From JAAOII01 sp965207705 (GTDB lineage: Bacteria > Pseudomonadota > Gammaproteobacteria > CBDBNL01 > JAAOII01), in contig OZ242292.1 in NCBI GenBank assembly GCA_965207705.1, forward strand, positions 1,922,001-1,986,000: a DNA stretch of 64,000 bases, written 5' to 3'. A model generated the notes under the pieces. The model did no database searches. It saw only the letters and a program-made list of their open reading frames with translations, and was not told the DNA's origin. Of the stretch, positions 7,774-15,821 are shown piece by piece (within the stretch, counting starts at the first letter, position 1; every line of letters begins with the position of its first letter). Both the position numbers and the translations under genes were made by a program.

Positions 7774-8748
7774 TTAATTTTTTAAGTATTGTTTATAGAA
7801 CTCTATACTTTTTATTAATCCCTCTTCAAAGCTATAGTGCGTATTCCAATTTAGTATTTTCTTAGCTTTATCACAACAGAGGCGCATATCTGGTATTTCT
7901 GCTTTAGCCGTGTTATTTATTTTTATTCTACTTTTGATGTTCATCAGTTTTGAAATTAATTCTATAATTTCAATTACTGTCATTTGTATTTCTAAAGAAA
8001 AATTAAATGCTTCACCAATGATGTTGCTGTCTTCTGTAAAAAGTTTATCTAAAAGAAGTTGGTTTAACAATACGGCATCTTCAATGTATAAAAAATCTCT
8101 GGTGAAATTGCCGGCAGAACGCAATTCAATGACTTCTCCTTTTATATTCTGGCTAATCGCATAAGGTATTATGCGATTGAAGTTAAAATCATAACCACCA
8201 AAGTAATTACCGCAACGAATAGTAATTACCTTAATTTTATAATAATTTGCATAACAAGTATTTAAGTATTCTTGTGTTACCTTGCCAATTTCATAAATAT
8301 GTTTAGGAGTCATAGACATATTTTCATTAAATGGAACGGGATTACCGCTGTAAACTTTATCTGTGGTATGGGAAAGTAATAATATATTGGTGTTTTGTTG
8401 TCGTATCGCCTCTAATATATTTAATGAGGATAAGGCGCTTGCATTAAATGCTAATACTGGATTTTTATGACATACCGTAATATCACTTATAGCTGCTGTA
8501 TGTATAATAGCCGAAGGTTTTCCTTCGCTAATCCATTTTGCTACATCATCAGATTTGGTAAGGTCTATTTGTCTTTCCGTGCATCTTTCCCCTAAATTCT
8601 TTATATAATATTTAGATAACTTATTTTTTGATGAGGATGAGCTAGAGTTAATACTTACTTCCACATTATATCCTTTGTTTATAAAATGTTCAGTTAACCA
8701 GCCACCTAAAAAACCTGTTGCTCCTGTGATAAATATATTTTTACTCAT
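7774..8748 (-). CDS. rfbG: CDP-glucose 4,6-dehydratase-like SDR
   Basis: 324 residues. ITGATGFLGGWLTEHF is the NAD motif. SHTTDKVYSG matches the TTDKVYG signature of CDP-glucose 4,6-dehydratases, and YEIGK gives the catalytic Tyr-xxx-Lys. IRCGNYFGGYDFNFNRIIP fits the RAGNVIGGGDW region of the family, and FTRDFLYIEDA follows. It would convert CDP-glucose to CDP-4-keto-6-deoxyglucose, consistent with rfbF nearby. It is somewhat shorter and more divergent than typical RfbG (~355 residues), so another extended SDR activity is possible. It is the last gene of the minus-strand run that begins at 11071. A Ser-rich run (SSSSSS) near residue 35 is unusual. Confidence 0.72.
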   Translation of the reverse strand: MSKNIFITGATGFLGGWLTEHFINKGYNVEVSINSSSSSSKNKLSKYYIKNLGERCTERQIDLTKSDDVAKWISEGKPSAIIHTAAISDITVCHKNPVLAFNASALSSLNILEAIRQQNTNILLLSHTTDKVYSGNPVPFNENMSMTPKHIYEIGKVTQEYLNTCYANYYKIKVITIRCGNYFGGYDFNFNRIIPYAISQNIKGEVIELRSAGNFTRDFLYIEDAVLLNQLLLDKLFTEDSNIIGEAFNFSLEIQMTVIEIIELISKLMNIKSRIKINNTAKAEIPDMRLCCDKAKKILNWNTHYSFEEGLIKSIEFYKQYLKN

Positions 8749-8757
8749 ATCGTCCGA

Positions 8758-9639
8758 CTATAACTCTTTAATACCTTGTTCAATGCTAATAGCAGGATGC
8801 CATGCGGGTGGGGGAGGTAAGGTCTTCCATTCTTCCATCATTTGCAGTTCATCATAAGGAACTTTTCCCCAATTAATATTAATGCTTGTTCCTCGTATTT
8901 TTTGAAATAAATTAACCAGGTCCCGCAGTGAGATTAATTTCCGAGCGGTTACTGAATATTTTCTATGGGTTATCCTTTCTGACGATTTGCTAATTTCTTT
9001 TAGTGCACAGTCATAAGCAGATATAACATCATCAATATGTACAAAGGAAAATAATTGTTTGTTAGTAGTCATGTCAAGAGTCTTGCCGCTTTTTTCTAAA
9101 TCTAGCAGAAGATTAATTATACTAGGATGCGGATCTCCAATTCCATAAATATTACTTAGACGCAGAGTTATGGTATTTATATTTTGATGCTGGACATAAT
9201 AATCAATGATATCTTCAAATGCCTGTTTTGTTGCGGCATATAGGTTGAGAGGATTATATTTTTGATTATTAACACATTGCCAGATTGTTCCAGTGTTGAT
9301 AAAATTTCTAACCTTATTATGAGTTATTGCTTCAAGCAGTTGACTTCCAAAAAGGATATTTGAATTAATGAGCTGAGTTAGTTCTTGGCTTTTATGTTGT
9401 TTGATAATCATAGAAGCCAGATGGATAACTATATCTGGCTGAATATTTATCAAGATGTAATTTATACAGGCCTGTTCTCCATTATGTGTGTGGATTTGTT
9501 CTTGCGGATAATTCTTCTGTAAACTTTTTATGTTTGATTGTGGACGAACAATGTGATGAATCTCATGTCCTTTATTGCTCCAATATTGACTAAGGTAACT
9601 GCCGATGTAGCCAGTACTTCCAGTAATTAGAATTTTCAT
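8758..9639 (-). CDS. Sugar-nucleotide SDR, CDP-paratose/abequose synthase-like
   Basis: 293 residues. MKILITGSTGYIGSYLSQY is the NAD-binding start, FINTGT the catalytic-threonine strand and YAATK the Tyr-xxx-Lys pair. LRLSNIYGIGDPH and FSFVHIDDVISAYDCAL follow as in extended SDRs. The short length and the NSNILFGSQLLEAI segment resemble RfbS/RfbJ-type reductases that finish CDP-paratose or CDP-abequose. The position between the PLP dehydratase and the 4,6-dehydratase supports a late reduction step (inference). The ATG overlaps the stop of the upstream rmlC fragment (ATGA). Confidence 0.65.
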   Translation of the reverse strand: MKILITGSTGYIGSYLSQYWSNKGHEIHHIVRPQSNIKSLQKNYPQEQIHTHNGEQACINYILINIQPDIVIHLASMIIKQHKSQELTQLINSNILFGSQLLEAITHNKVRNFINTGTIWQCVNNQKYNPLNLYAATKQAFEDIIDYYVQHQNINTITLRLSNIYGIGDPHPSIINLLLDLEKSGKTLDMTTNKQLFSFVHIDDVISAYDCALKEISKSSERITHRKYSVTARKLISLRDLVNLFQKIRGTSININWGKVPYDELQMMEEWKTLPPPPAWHPAISIEQGIKEL

Positions 9640-9854
9640 TTAATAAAAGAATTATTTTTTTGAAACTCCACCATACTTGGATGATATAAATCTTTTTCTG
9701 ATATTATGGGTTTATGGCACCGCCATTTGATGTCGCAGTTTTGCCAGAATATTCCTTTGTCATGCTGTGGAGAATAAATTGAAGATGACTTATATACTGC
9801 AGTGTGGATTGAATAGCAGTTTATGTCTAAGTGGTTAATCTCCGCAGTTTGCAT
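9636..9854 (-). pseudogene. C-terminal fragment of dTDP-4-dehydrorhamnose 3,5-epimerase (RmlC)
   Basis: The 72-codon frame contains YKSSSIYSPQHDKGIFWQN, DIKW and PIISEKDLYHP. These match the C-terminal third of RmlC (yk...yy.p.~e.gi.W.d..i.W p.pilS.KD). The N-terminal two thirds, with the cupin strands and the catalytic His-Asp, are absent, so it cannot be an active epimerase. The frame lies between the PLP enzyme and the SDR and overlaps the latter by four bases. It may be kept only because translation passes through it. Confidence 0.8.
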
Positions 9855-9871
9855 AATTCTTATAGATTTAA

Positions 9872-11071
9872 CTAATAAGAATTAAAGAAAGTGCGACAGC
9901 TTTCATGAACATGTTCCAGCATCTCATCTGTTAACCCATGATGACAAGCTAGTAGTATTCCGCCTATCATTACTTGATCCGCGACCTTATATCCTTCCGC
10001 CGTAGTTTTCTTAGCTATATCTCTAAATCCTGGTTGCCTCATAATATTCCCCGTCATAACTGTTCGGGTTTGTATATTGCGTTTTTCCAAGAATATCTGC
10101 ATTTCTTTTCTACTAAAAGGGGCGTTTTCCTTGACAGTTAATGGAAATGCCAACCAGCCAGTATAACTACCCTTGGTTTCCTGAGGTAAAACAAACCAAT
10201 CCTTGTAATTAGAAAAAAAAGATAACTGCTCTTGAAAATGTTTCCTTCTTAGTTCAATATTTTTTGACAATTTTTTGTATTGTTCCAAAGCAAATGCGGC
10301 GCTCATCTCTGATGGTTCAAGCTGGTATCCGATGCTTTCAAAAACAAATTTCGCGTCATATTCTATACCATCAACATCTACATTAAGTCGGCTTTCAATT
10401 GACTCTGCATCATTATGTAAGGAAGAACTGCGTCCCCATGATCTTAATAAGCGAGCTTTATCATTCTGTTCTTGTGTTGATACACAAAGCATGCCTCCAT
10501 TGCCAGCACCATTTATAACATGAGAACCGTAGAAACTGGTAATGCTAATGTCTGAACAAAATCCGCTAGATTTGCCATTGAGTTTAGCTCCAAGAGTATC
10601 TGCGGAATCTTCAATTATCTTTAATTTATGTTTATCACATATTTCTTTAATCCTATCCCATTGACTTATATTGCCAAGTAGATTTGGTATAGAAACCGCA
10701 GCTGTTTTATCGGTAATCATTTGTTCAATTTTATCAACATCTATGCAGTAGGTTCCAGGTTTGACATCAACAAATGAAGGTACATGTCCGTTTTTAACAA
10801 TAGATGCCACGGTTGTAGCAAAGGTTAGTGCTGGAGTAATTATTTCACTTTGAGGGGGTAAATTTAGCGTTTCTACTGCCAAGTAAAGCGCCGAGGATCC
10901 CGAATTTACCATGACACCGTAGGGCTTGTCAAAATCTTTTGCTATTCTGCTTTCCAATTCTGCTACATTTTTCCCCATTTGTGTTGAGGTCTTTAGGACT
11001 TCAATAACCGCATTAATTTCTTCTTGTCCATGAACTGTGCAGCCATAAGGGACTCTAATATATTGATTCAT
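9872..11071 (-). CDS. DegT/DnrJ/EryC1/StrS-family PLP enzyme, RfbH/ColD-like sugar 3-dehydratase
   Basis: 399 residues. NSGSSAL (56-62) binds the PLP phosphate, and Asp155 in EDSAD is the pyridine-nitrogen partner. In the motif SFYGSHVINGAGNGGM the position of the PLP-binding lysine (four after Phe180) is His184. A Lys-to-His change marks the dehydratases RfbH (CDP-4-keto-6-deoxyglucose 3-dehydrase) and ColD rather than transaminases. The gene context (rfbF, rfbG-like) favours the CDP pathway. However, the Cys-x-Cys cluster that carries the [2Fe-2S] centre in RfbH is replaced here by SSSLHNDAESIE. The enzyme may therefore work ColD-like or be altered. First gene of the minus-strand run; TATAAT at 11115-11110 is a candidate -10. 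Confidence 0.82.
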   Translation of the reverse strand: MNQYIRVPYGCTVHGQEEINAVIEVLKTSTQMGKNVAELESRIAKDFDKPYGVMVNSGSSALYLAVETLNLPPQSEIITPALTFATTVASIVKNGHVPSFVDVKPGTYCIDVDKIEQMITDKTAAVSIPNLLGNISQWDRIKEICDKHKLKIIEDSADTLGAKLNGKSSGFCSDISITSFYGSHVINGAGNGGMLCVSTQEQNDKARLLRSWGRSSSLHNDAESIESRLNVDVDGIEYDAKFVFESIGYQLEPSEMSAAFALEQYKKLSKNIELRRKHFQEQLSFFSNYKDWFVLPQETKGSYTGWLAFPLTVKENAPFSRKEMQIFLEKRNIQTRTVMTGNIMRQPGFRDIAKKTTAEGYKVADQVMIGGILLACHHGLTDEMLEHVHESCRTFFNSY

Positions 11072-11135
11072 TTGTCAGTGTAAAATTGTGTTGTTCTATA
11101 AAATAACTTATTATACGCTAAGAAAACAGCGATAA

Positions 11136-11185
11136 TCATTTTCATGAAAAAAATTGAGTTCCAAGTGATATGGAACCTTATGCAT
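11136..11185 (+). pseudogene. Transposase C-terminal relic
   Basis: The segment around GAGTTCCAAGTGATATGG (11157-11174) matches, with one change, the C-terminal coding end of the broken transposase at 57320-58055 (minus strand, near 57335-57356). An in-frame FMKKIEFQVIW corresponds to FMEKDFESQVIW there. It is too short to be functional. It probably marks the end of a lost insertion sequence between the two transcription units. Confidence 0.5.
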
Positions 11186-11223
11186 ACGAATTCTGACAGA
11201 GGTATGTGATAAAATAGCACGTA

Positions 11224-12483
11224 ATGAATAAATTATTCCGTTGTGGTGTGTTGCTTATTTATGGGATATTGGCGGGATGCTCTTACAACTCTAAGTTATG
11301 TTCTTCTTTTACCGATTGGGTTGAACCAGCACGGGCTGATTACTTTAATAAACATAGAGTATATCCGCTATCTGAACGAGCAAGATTACTTACAGAAAAA
11401 TATGAGCCCAAATTAGTTATTCATCCCGCGGGGAATACCCCTATCTCATTTGATGACTATTTTGAGAATGCGGAATTGGTGTTCGCTGCAGGTGACAAAA
11501 AAGGGGATAGAGAAAAGAATGTCGCGATTAGTCGTTTGAGTGAACTTGATTATGCTACTCAATGTTCAACATATATTGTGCCAGCACGTGAGAATATTGT
11601 CTCTAAATCGCCATATCCTTGGTATGTACAGTCGTTTGTTTCTCCTGCACCTGGCGAACTAGGCAAAGTAGAAGATTGGCTATATCTAAAGTATAACTTG
11701 ATGTTTGACTGGAGTGGGTTAGCTAATGAACTTAGTCGTAATGCAAGGGCTGGCGTTCGCGCCCTAAGGGCGGACGCCAATAAATGGCATAGGTTAGATG
11801 TTCATACTGCGGTGATCATAGCAATTGATAATCAAGGAAGACAGAGATTGGTTGCAATAAATCAGCATAACTATGTTCGGACCTATATAGCGGGAAGGGA
11901 CTTTAATTCTAACCAGCGAATTACTATAGCTGCGGCGTTGCGGAGTAATGAATTATATTTAGATAACGGCGCTGCTGAGAGGCAGAAATATCGTGTGGTA
12001 ACTTTTTATAATAATTTACCATATCTAATTAATGGTAAAAATAAGCCAAGCTATTCTGGTATTGATGAGGTGGTGGGTGTAAATGCTGGTGGCGTGCCAG
12101 TTGAAACTAGATTGGTTTATATTGAACCAAATCATCCTTTAGCATCATACTCGGGATTGTTGGCACCACCTAAACCTCTATTAGGAGGTATATACATAGG
12201 TAGGGATGGTCCTATGGGCTATGATTATTATTCTCCACCTTCGGGAGTGAATCTCGGGCGTATGGCAGCTATGGGGTATTGGCGGGAGGGCGATGATGAA
12301 CTTGCAGATGAACTACGTGTGTTATTAAAGTCATCTACTGGCTTTAGGGATTCAGAGTCATTGGAACGTATCATAAATACAATGGAGGTTAGATTGGAAC
12401 AAGATTTGAACTCAGGAGTTGGACTATGTGAAAAGCAGGGTGAAAATCAGGGTGAAAAGCCAAAGCAAGAGAAATACTGTTAG
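11224..12483 (+). CDS. Predicted lipoprotein of unknown function
   Basis: 419 residues. The N-terminus MNKLFRCGVLLIYGILAGCS is a lipoprotein signal peptide with lipobox LAGC, so the mature protein should be lipid-anchored in the cell envelope. The body has no motif I can name with confidence. Landmarks are WHRLDVHTAVIIAI, INQHNYVRTYIAG and GPMGYDYYSPPSGVN. The C-terminus ends in a charged, repeat-like tail (GENQGEKPKQEKYC). It stands alone upstream of uvrB. A TAAAAT at 11210-11215, eight bases before the ATG, would give a nearly leaderless mRNA. Confidence 0.8.
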   Translation: MNKLFRCGVLLIYGILAGCSYNSKLCSSFTDWVEPARADYFNKHRVYPLSERARLLTEKYEPKLVIHPAGNTPISFDDYFENAELVFAAGDKKGDREKNVAISRLSELDYATQCSTYIVPARENIVSKSPYPWYVQSFVSPAPGELGKVEDWLYLKYNLMFDWSGLANELSRNARAGVRALRADANKWHRLDVHTAVIIAIDNQGRQRLVAINQHNYVRTYIAGRDFNSNQRITIAAALRSNELYLDNGAAERQKYRVVTFYNNLPYLINGKNKPSYSGIDEVVGVNAGGVPVETRLVYIEPNHPLASYSGLLAPPKPLLGGIYIGRDGPMGYDYYSPPSGVNLGRMAAMGYWREGDDELADELRVLLKSSTGFRDSESLERIINTMEVRLEQDLNSGVGLCEKQGENQGEKPKQEKYC

Positions 12484-12513
12484 TGGCTATGGCAATGTAT
12501 TTGTGTAAGCAAG

Positions 12514-12542
12514 TTGGAAATCTATTGCGGATTACCTATAAT
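12514..12542 (+). promoter_or_regulatory. uvrB promoter
   Basis: TTGGAA at 12514-12519, 17-base spacer, TATAAT at 12537-12542. The uvrB ATG is at 12560, leaving a predicted leader of about ten bases without a Shine-Dalgarno. I see no LexA-type operator around it. Confidence 0.6.
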
Positions 12543-12559
12543 ATACAGCATATATAATT

Positions 12560-14590
12560 ATGGCTTCATTCACTATTAAGACGCCTTTTAAGCCGGCGGG
12601 CGACCAGCCAGCTGCTATTGAGTCCCTTGCAGAGGGCTTGCAGCAAGGATTATCTCACCAAACTCTATTGGGAGTTACTGGCTCGGGGAAAACCTATACC
12701 ATTGCTCAAGTTATTCAAAAAACTCAACGTCCAGCTATTGTAATGGCGCATAACAAAACTCTGGCAGCTCAACTTTATGGCGAATTTAGACAATTTTTCC
12801 CCGAGTCAGCAGTGGAATACTTTGTCTCATATTATGATTATTATCAGCCCGAAGCCTATGTGCCATCATCGGATACGTACATAGATAAGGATTCATCTAT
12901 CAATGAACATATTGAGCAAATGCGTCTTTCATGCACTAAGTCATTGCTTGAACGGGAAGATGCTTTTGTTATAGTGGCGACTGTTTCTTCAATTTATGGT
13001 CTTGGTGCTCCAGAGTCATATTTGAATATGGTGCTACACTTAAGTCGTGGAGAGGAGCAGGAACAACGCGATGTTCTGCGGCGTCTTGCTGAAATGCAAT
13101 ACACACGTAATGATGTGGATTTTAGTCGCGCAACCTATAGAGTTCGTGGAGAGATAATTGATATTCATCCAGCTGAGTCGGAGACCGATGCGTTACGGCT
13201 AGAATTATCAGATGATGTGGTAAAAAAATTAACTTTGTTTGACCCTTTGACTGGTGAGTTGATAGGGGATATTCCTCGCTATACCATATATCCTAAGTCC
13301 CATTATGTAACTCCTAAGGATAAGCTGAAGTTGGCAGTAGATGATATTCGCGTTGAATTGGGACAAAGATTAAAATATCTAAAGAGTACAAACAAGTTGG
13401 TGGAAGAACAACGGCTTGAACAACGCACTCGTTATGATTTGGAAATGATAGAAGAATTAGGTTATTGTAATGGCATTGAAAATTACTCGCGCCATCTATC
13501 AAGACGTAAAGAAGGAGAAGCACCACCAACTCTATTTGATTATATTCCCAAGAATGCTATTTTAGTGGTGGATGAGTCGCACGTTACGGTGCCGCAGATA
13601 GGAGCGATGTTTAAAGGTGATAGATCGCGTAAACAAACTCTGGTGGAATATGGCTTTCGCCTTCCTTCGGCATTGGATAATCGTCCTTTGCAGTTCCATG
13701 AATGGGAAAAACAAGATTTGCAGACCATATTTGTCTCAGCTACCCCATCAACTTATGAAGCCGAACACTCGCGCCGTTTAGTGGAACAGGTTGTCCGTCC
13801 TACTGGAATACTTGACCCCCAAATAATTGTGCGTCCCGCTAGCACTCAGGTTGAAGATTTGTTTAGTGAGATTAAGGATATGACAGAAGAGGGAATCAGA
13901 GTGCTGGTAACTGTTCTTACCAAAAAATTTGCTGAAAACCTTACCGAGTATTTATACGATAATGGCATTAAGGTTCGCTATATTCATTCGGATGTTGACA
14001 CAGTTGAAAGAGTGGAAATCATTAGGGACTTACGTCTTGGTACCTTTGATGTTTTGGTGGGGATTAATCTTTTACGTGAGGGGCTGGATATGCCAGAGGT
14101 AGGATTAGTTGCTATATTGGACGCGGATAAAGAAGGATTTTTGCGTTCTGAGACCGCTCTGGTACAAACCATAGGAAGGGCGGCACGTAATATTAAGGGC
14201 AGGGTAATTATGTATGCGGATAAGATAACTGGTTCTATGCAGCGGGCGACAGATGAAACAGATAGAAGAAGGATTAAGCAAATTAAGTTCAATGAAGAAC
14301 ATGGCTTTACACCCCATAAAATTGAGAAAGGAGTTGCGGATATAATGGAAGGAGCTCTTTATTTGCGTAAAAAGAAAAAGGGACAAGGAATTAATATTAT
14401 GGAAGATAACAGTGATTATAGTGCCGAACTTGCGGTTATGACTATCCCCGAATTAGTTAAAGAAAGTAGAAAACTGGAAAAAATGATGCGCCAGGCAGCA
14501 CAAGAATTGAAGTTTGAAGAGGCGGCAGCTTTTCGTGACCGCCTTGGTGAATGTAAAAACCGCACAATTTTTGTTGGCGGTAAGGATTAA
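12560..14590 (+). CDS. uvrB: Excinuclease ABC subunit B
   Basis: 676 residues, matching the usual ~673. UvrB verifies DNA damage and loads UvrC in nucleotide excision repair. The Walker A motif GVTGSGKT is at 38-45. The damage-sensing beta-hairpin YYDYYQPEAYVPSSDTYIDK follows at about 91-110. VDESHV, FVSATP and the helicase motif QTIGRAARN are all present. The C-terminal UVR motif (LEKMMRQAAQELKFEEAAAF) that contacts UvrC is intact. uvrC lies 2 kb downstream beyond a ferredoxin and two haem genes, an unusually tight grouping of the two repair genes. Confidence 0.98.
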   Translation: MASFTIKTPFKPAGDQPAAIESLAEGLQQGLSHQTLLGVTGSGKTYTIAQVIQKTQRPAIVMAHNKTLAAQLYGEFRQFFPESAVEYFVSYYDYYQPEAYVPSSDTYIDKDSSINEHIEQMRLSCTKSLLEREDAFVIVATVSSIYGLGAPESYLNMVLHLSRGEEQEQRDVLRRLAEMQYTRNDVDFSRATYRVRGEIIDIHPAESETDALRLELSDDVVKKLTLFDPLTGELIGDIPRYTIYPKSHYVTPKDKLKLAVDDIRVELGQRLKYLKSTNKLVEEQRLEQRTRYDLEMIEELGYCNGIENYSRHLSRRKEGEAPPTLFDYIPKNAILVVDESHVTVPQIGAMFKGDRSRKQTLVEYGFRLPSALDNRPLQFHEWEKQDLQTIFVSATPSTYEAEHSRRLVEQVVRPTGILDPQIIVRPASTQVEDLFSEIKDMTEEGIRVLVTVLTKKFAENLTEYLYDNGIKVRYIHSDVDTVERVEIIRDLRLGTFDVLVGINLLREGLDMPEVGLVAILDADKEGFLRSETALVQTIGRAARNIKGRVIMYADKITGSMQRATDETDRRRIKQIKFNEEHGFTPHKIEKGVADIMEGALYLRKKKKGQGINIMEDNSDYSAELAVMTIPELVKESRKLEKMMRQAAQELKFEEAAAFRDRLGECKNRTIFVGGKD

Positions 14591-14616
14591 ATATATATTA
14601 ATGACTGATAAATAAA

Positions 14617-14898
14617 ATGGCGCTGAAAATTACCGATACCTGTATTAATTGCGATGTGTGCGCGCCAGTATGTCCGAATGAAGCGATTTATGAGGGAGAA
14701 CTCATTTATGAGATTAACCCCGACTTATGCACCGAGTGTGTGGGACATTTTGATAAGCCGCAATGTCAAGTAGTGTGTCCGGTGGAGTGTATTCCATGGG
14801 ATGAAAATCACCAGGAAAGTAATGAAGAGCTACTGGAAAAATCAAGAATTTTGCAAGAGGCAAGTGAAAAAAATAACGTGGATAAGGGGAGTAAATGA
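14617..14898 (+). CDS. YfhL-type ferredoxin with two [4Fe-4S] clusters
   Basis: 93 residues. Two cluster motifs are visible: CINCDVCAPVCP near the N-terminus and CTECVGHFDKPQCQVVCPVEC, which has the longer spacing typical of YfhL/Alvin-type ferredoxins. It is a small cytoplasmic electron carrier whose partner is not evident. It overlaps hemC by four bases (ATGA), so the two are translationally linked. The C-terminal ~25 residues are charged and not part of the fold. Confidence 0.93.
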   Translation: MALKITDTCINCDVCAPVCPNEAIYEGELIYEINPDLCTECVGHFDKPQCQVVCPVECIPWDENHQESNEELLEKSRILQEASEKNNVDKGSK

Positions 14899-15821
14899 AA
14901 AAAATTATTATAGCGACTCGTAATAGTGAGTTAGCTTTGTATCAAGCCAATTGGGTAGGAAAACAGCTTAAAAGTAAAGGTCGTATTAGCCAATATGAAT
15001 TATTGCAAGTAGACAACCTAGCAAGAACTCATAAGGATTCTTTTATCAAAAAGTGCGAGGAAGCATTGTTAGCAAAAGAAGCCCACATAGCCGTTCATTC
15101 GGCAAAAGATGTTATGGCACAACCCCGCGATAAACTGAGCATATCTGCCTATTGTGAGCGCAAAAGTCCATTGGATGTATTAATATTAGCCGATAAACAT
15201 AAACAGAAAATAGGTTTTGAAAAAATTCCATCGGGAATAAAAATAGGAACATCAAGTCCGCGCAGACGTTTGCAGATACTTAAATATCAATCGGATTTAC
15301 AGGTTGTTGAATTGCAGGGAAATATTGGCACCAGAATTGAGTCGCTACATAAAGATTTTGATGGGATTATTCTTGCAGCTGCTGGACTTGAAAGGTTGAA
15401 TAAGAAACATCTTATATCCTATTATTTTAGTCCGCTACAGATGGTTCCATCAGCAGGTCAAGGAGCTCTTGCCATTCAGCACTTGACTTGTGAAAATGAA
15501 TTAAGTAATTTAGTTTCATCCCTCAATCATAATGAGACATTTTTGTGTGTTTCTGCTGAACGGCATTTTTGCCGTTGTTTGGGGGCGGATTGTGATTCTC
15601 CTGTCGGTGCTTATGCTTTTTTTGAAAATAATACTATGCGTATTTATGCAATGGCAGGAGATATTAATAGCGGAGAAGTTGTTCAAACCAAAGTATCTAT
15701 GAATATTCCAGCAGATAAGTGGAGTTTGGAGTTTGCTGAGTTGTGTGGCAAGAAAGCCGCCGATGAACTTATCAAACAAGGGGCGGATAAAATGCTTGCG
15801 AATAATAAGCATAAAGTGTGA
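14895..15821 (+). CDS. hemC: Hydroxymethylbilane synthase (porphobilinogen deaminase)
   Basis: 308 residues. It polymerises four porphobilinogens into hydroxymethylbilane in haem synthesis. ATRNSELALYQANW opens the protein. Asp72 in HSAKDV is the catalytic aspartate of the family (usually HSMKDVP). GTSSPRRRLQ and GNIGTR bind the chain. Cys233 in GADCDSPVG carries the dipyrromethane cofactor. It overlaps hemD by four bases (GTGA). Confidence 0.97.
   Translation: MKKIIIATRNSELALYQANWVGKQLKSKGRISQYELLQVDNLARTHKDSFIKKCEEALLAKEAHIAVHSAKDVMAQPRDKLSISAYCERKSPLDVLILADKHKQKIGFEKIPSGIKIGTSSPRRRLQILKYQSDLQVVELQGNIGTRIESLHKDFDGIILAAAGLERLNKKHLISYYFSPLQMVPSAGQGALAIQHLTCENELSNLVSSLNHNETFLCVSAERHFCRCLGADCDSPVGAYAFFENNTMRIYAMAGDINSGEVVQTKVSMNIPADKWSLEFAELCGKKAADELIKQGADKMLANNKHKV

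Noticed and set aside
3738..11071. Rhamnose (rml) pathway in the first polysaccharide locus
   Set aside because: Only a C-terminal fragment of RmlC is present, and the nucleotidyltransferase is of the cytidylyl (RfbF), not thymidylyl, type.
11224..12483. Lipoprotein considered as membrane-bound lytic transglycosylase MltA
   Set aside because: The lipobox fits, but the MltA and 3D-domain motifs, including the catalytic Asp region near the C-terminus, are not present. It was left as unknown.
12500..12560. LexA/SOS box before uvrB
   Set aside because: No CTG-N10-CAG pattern in the promoter region.
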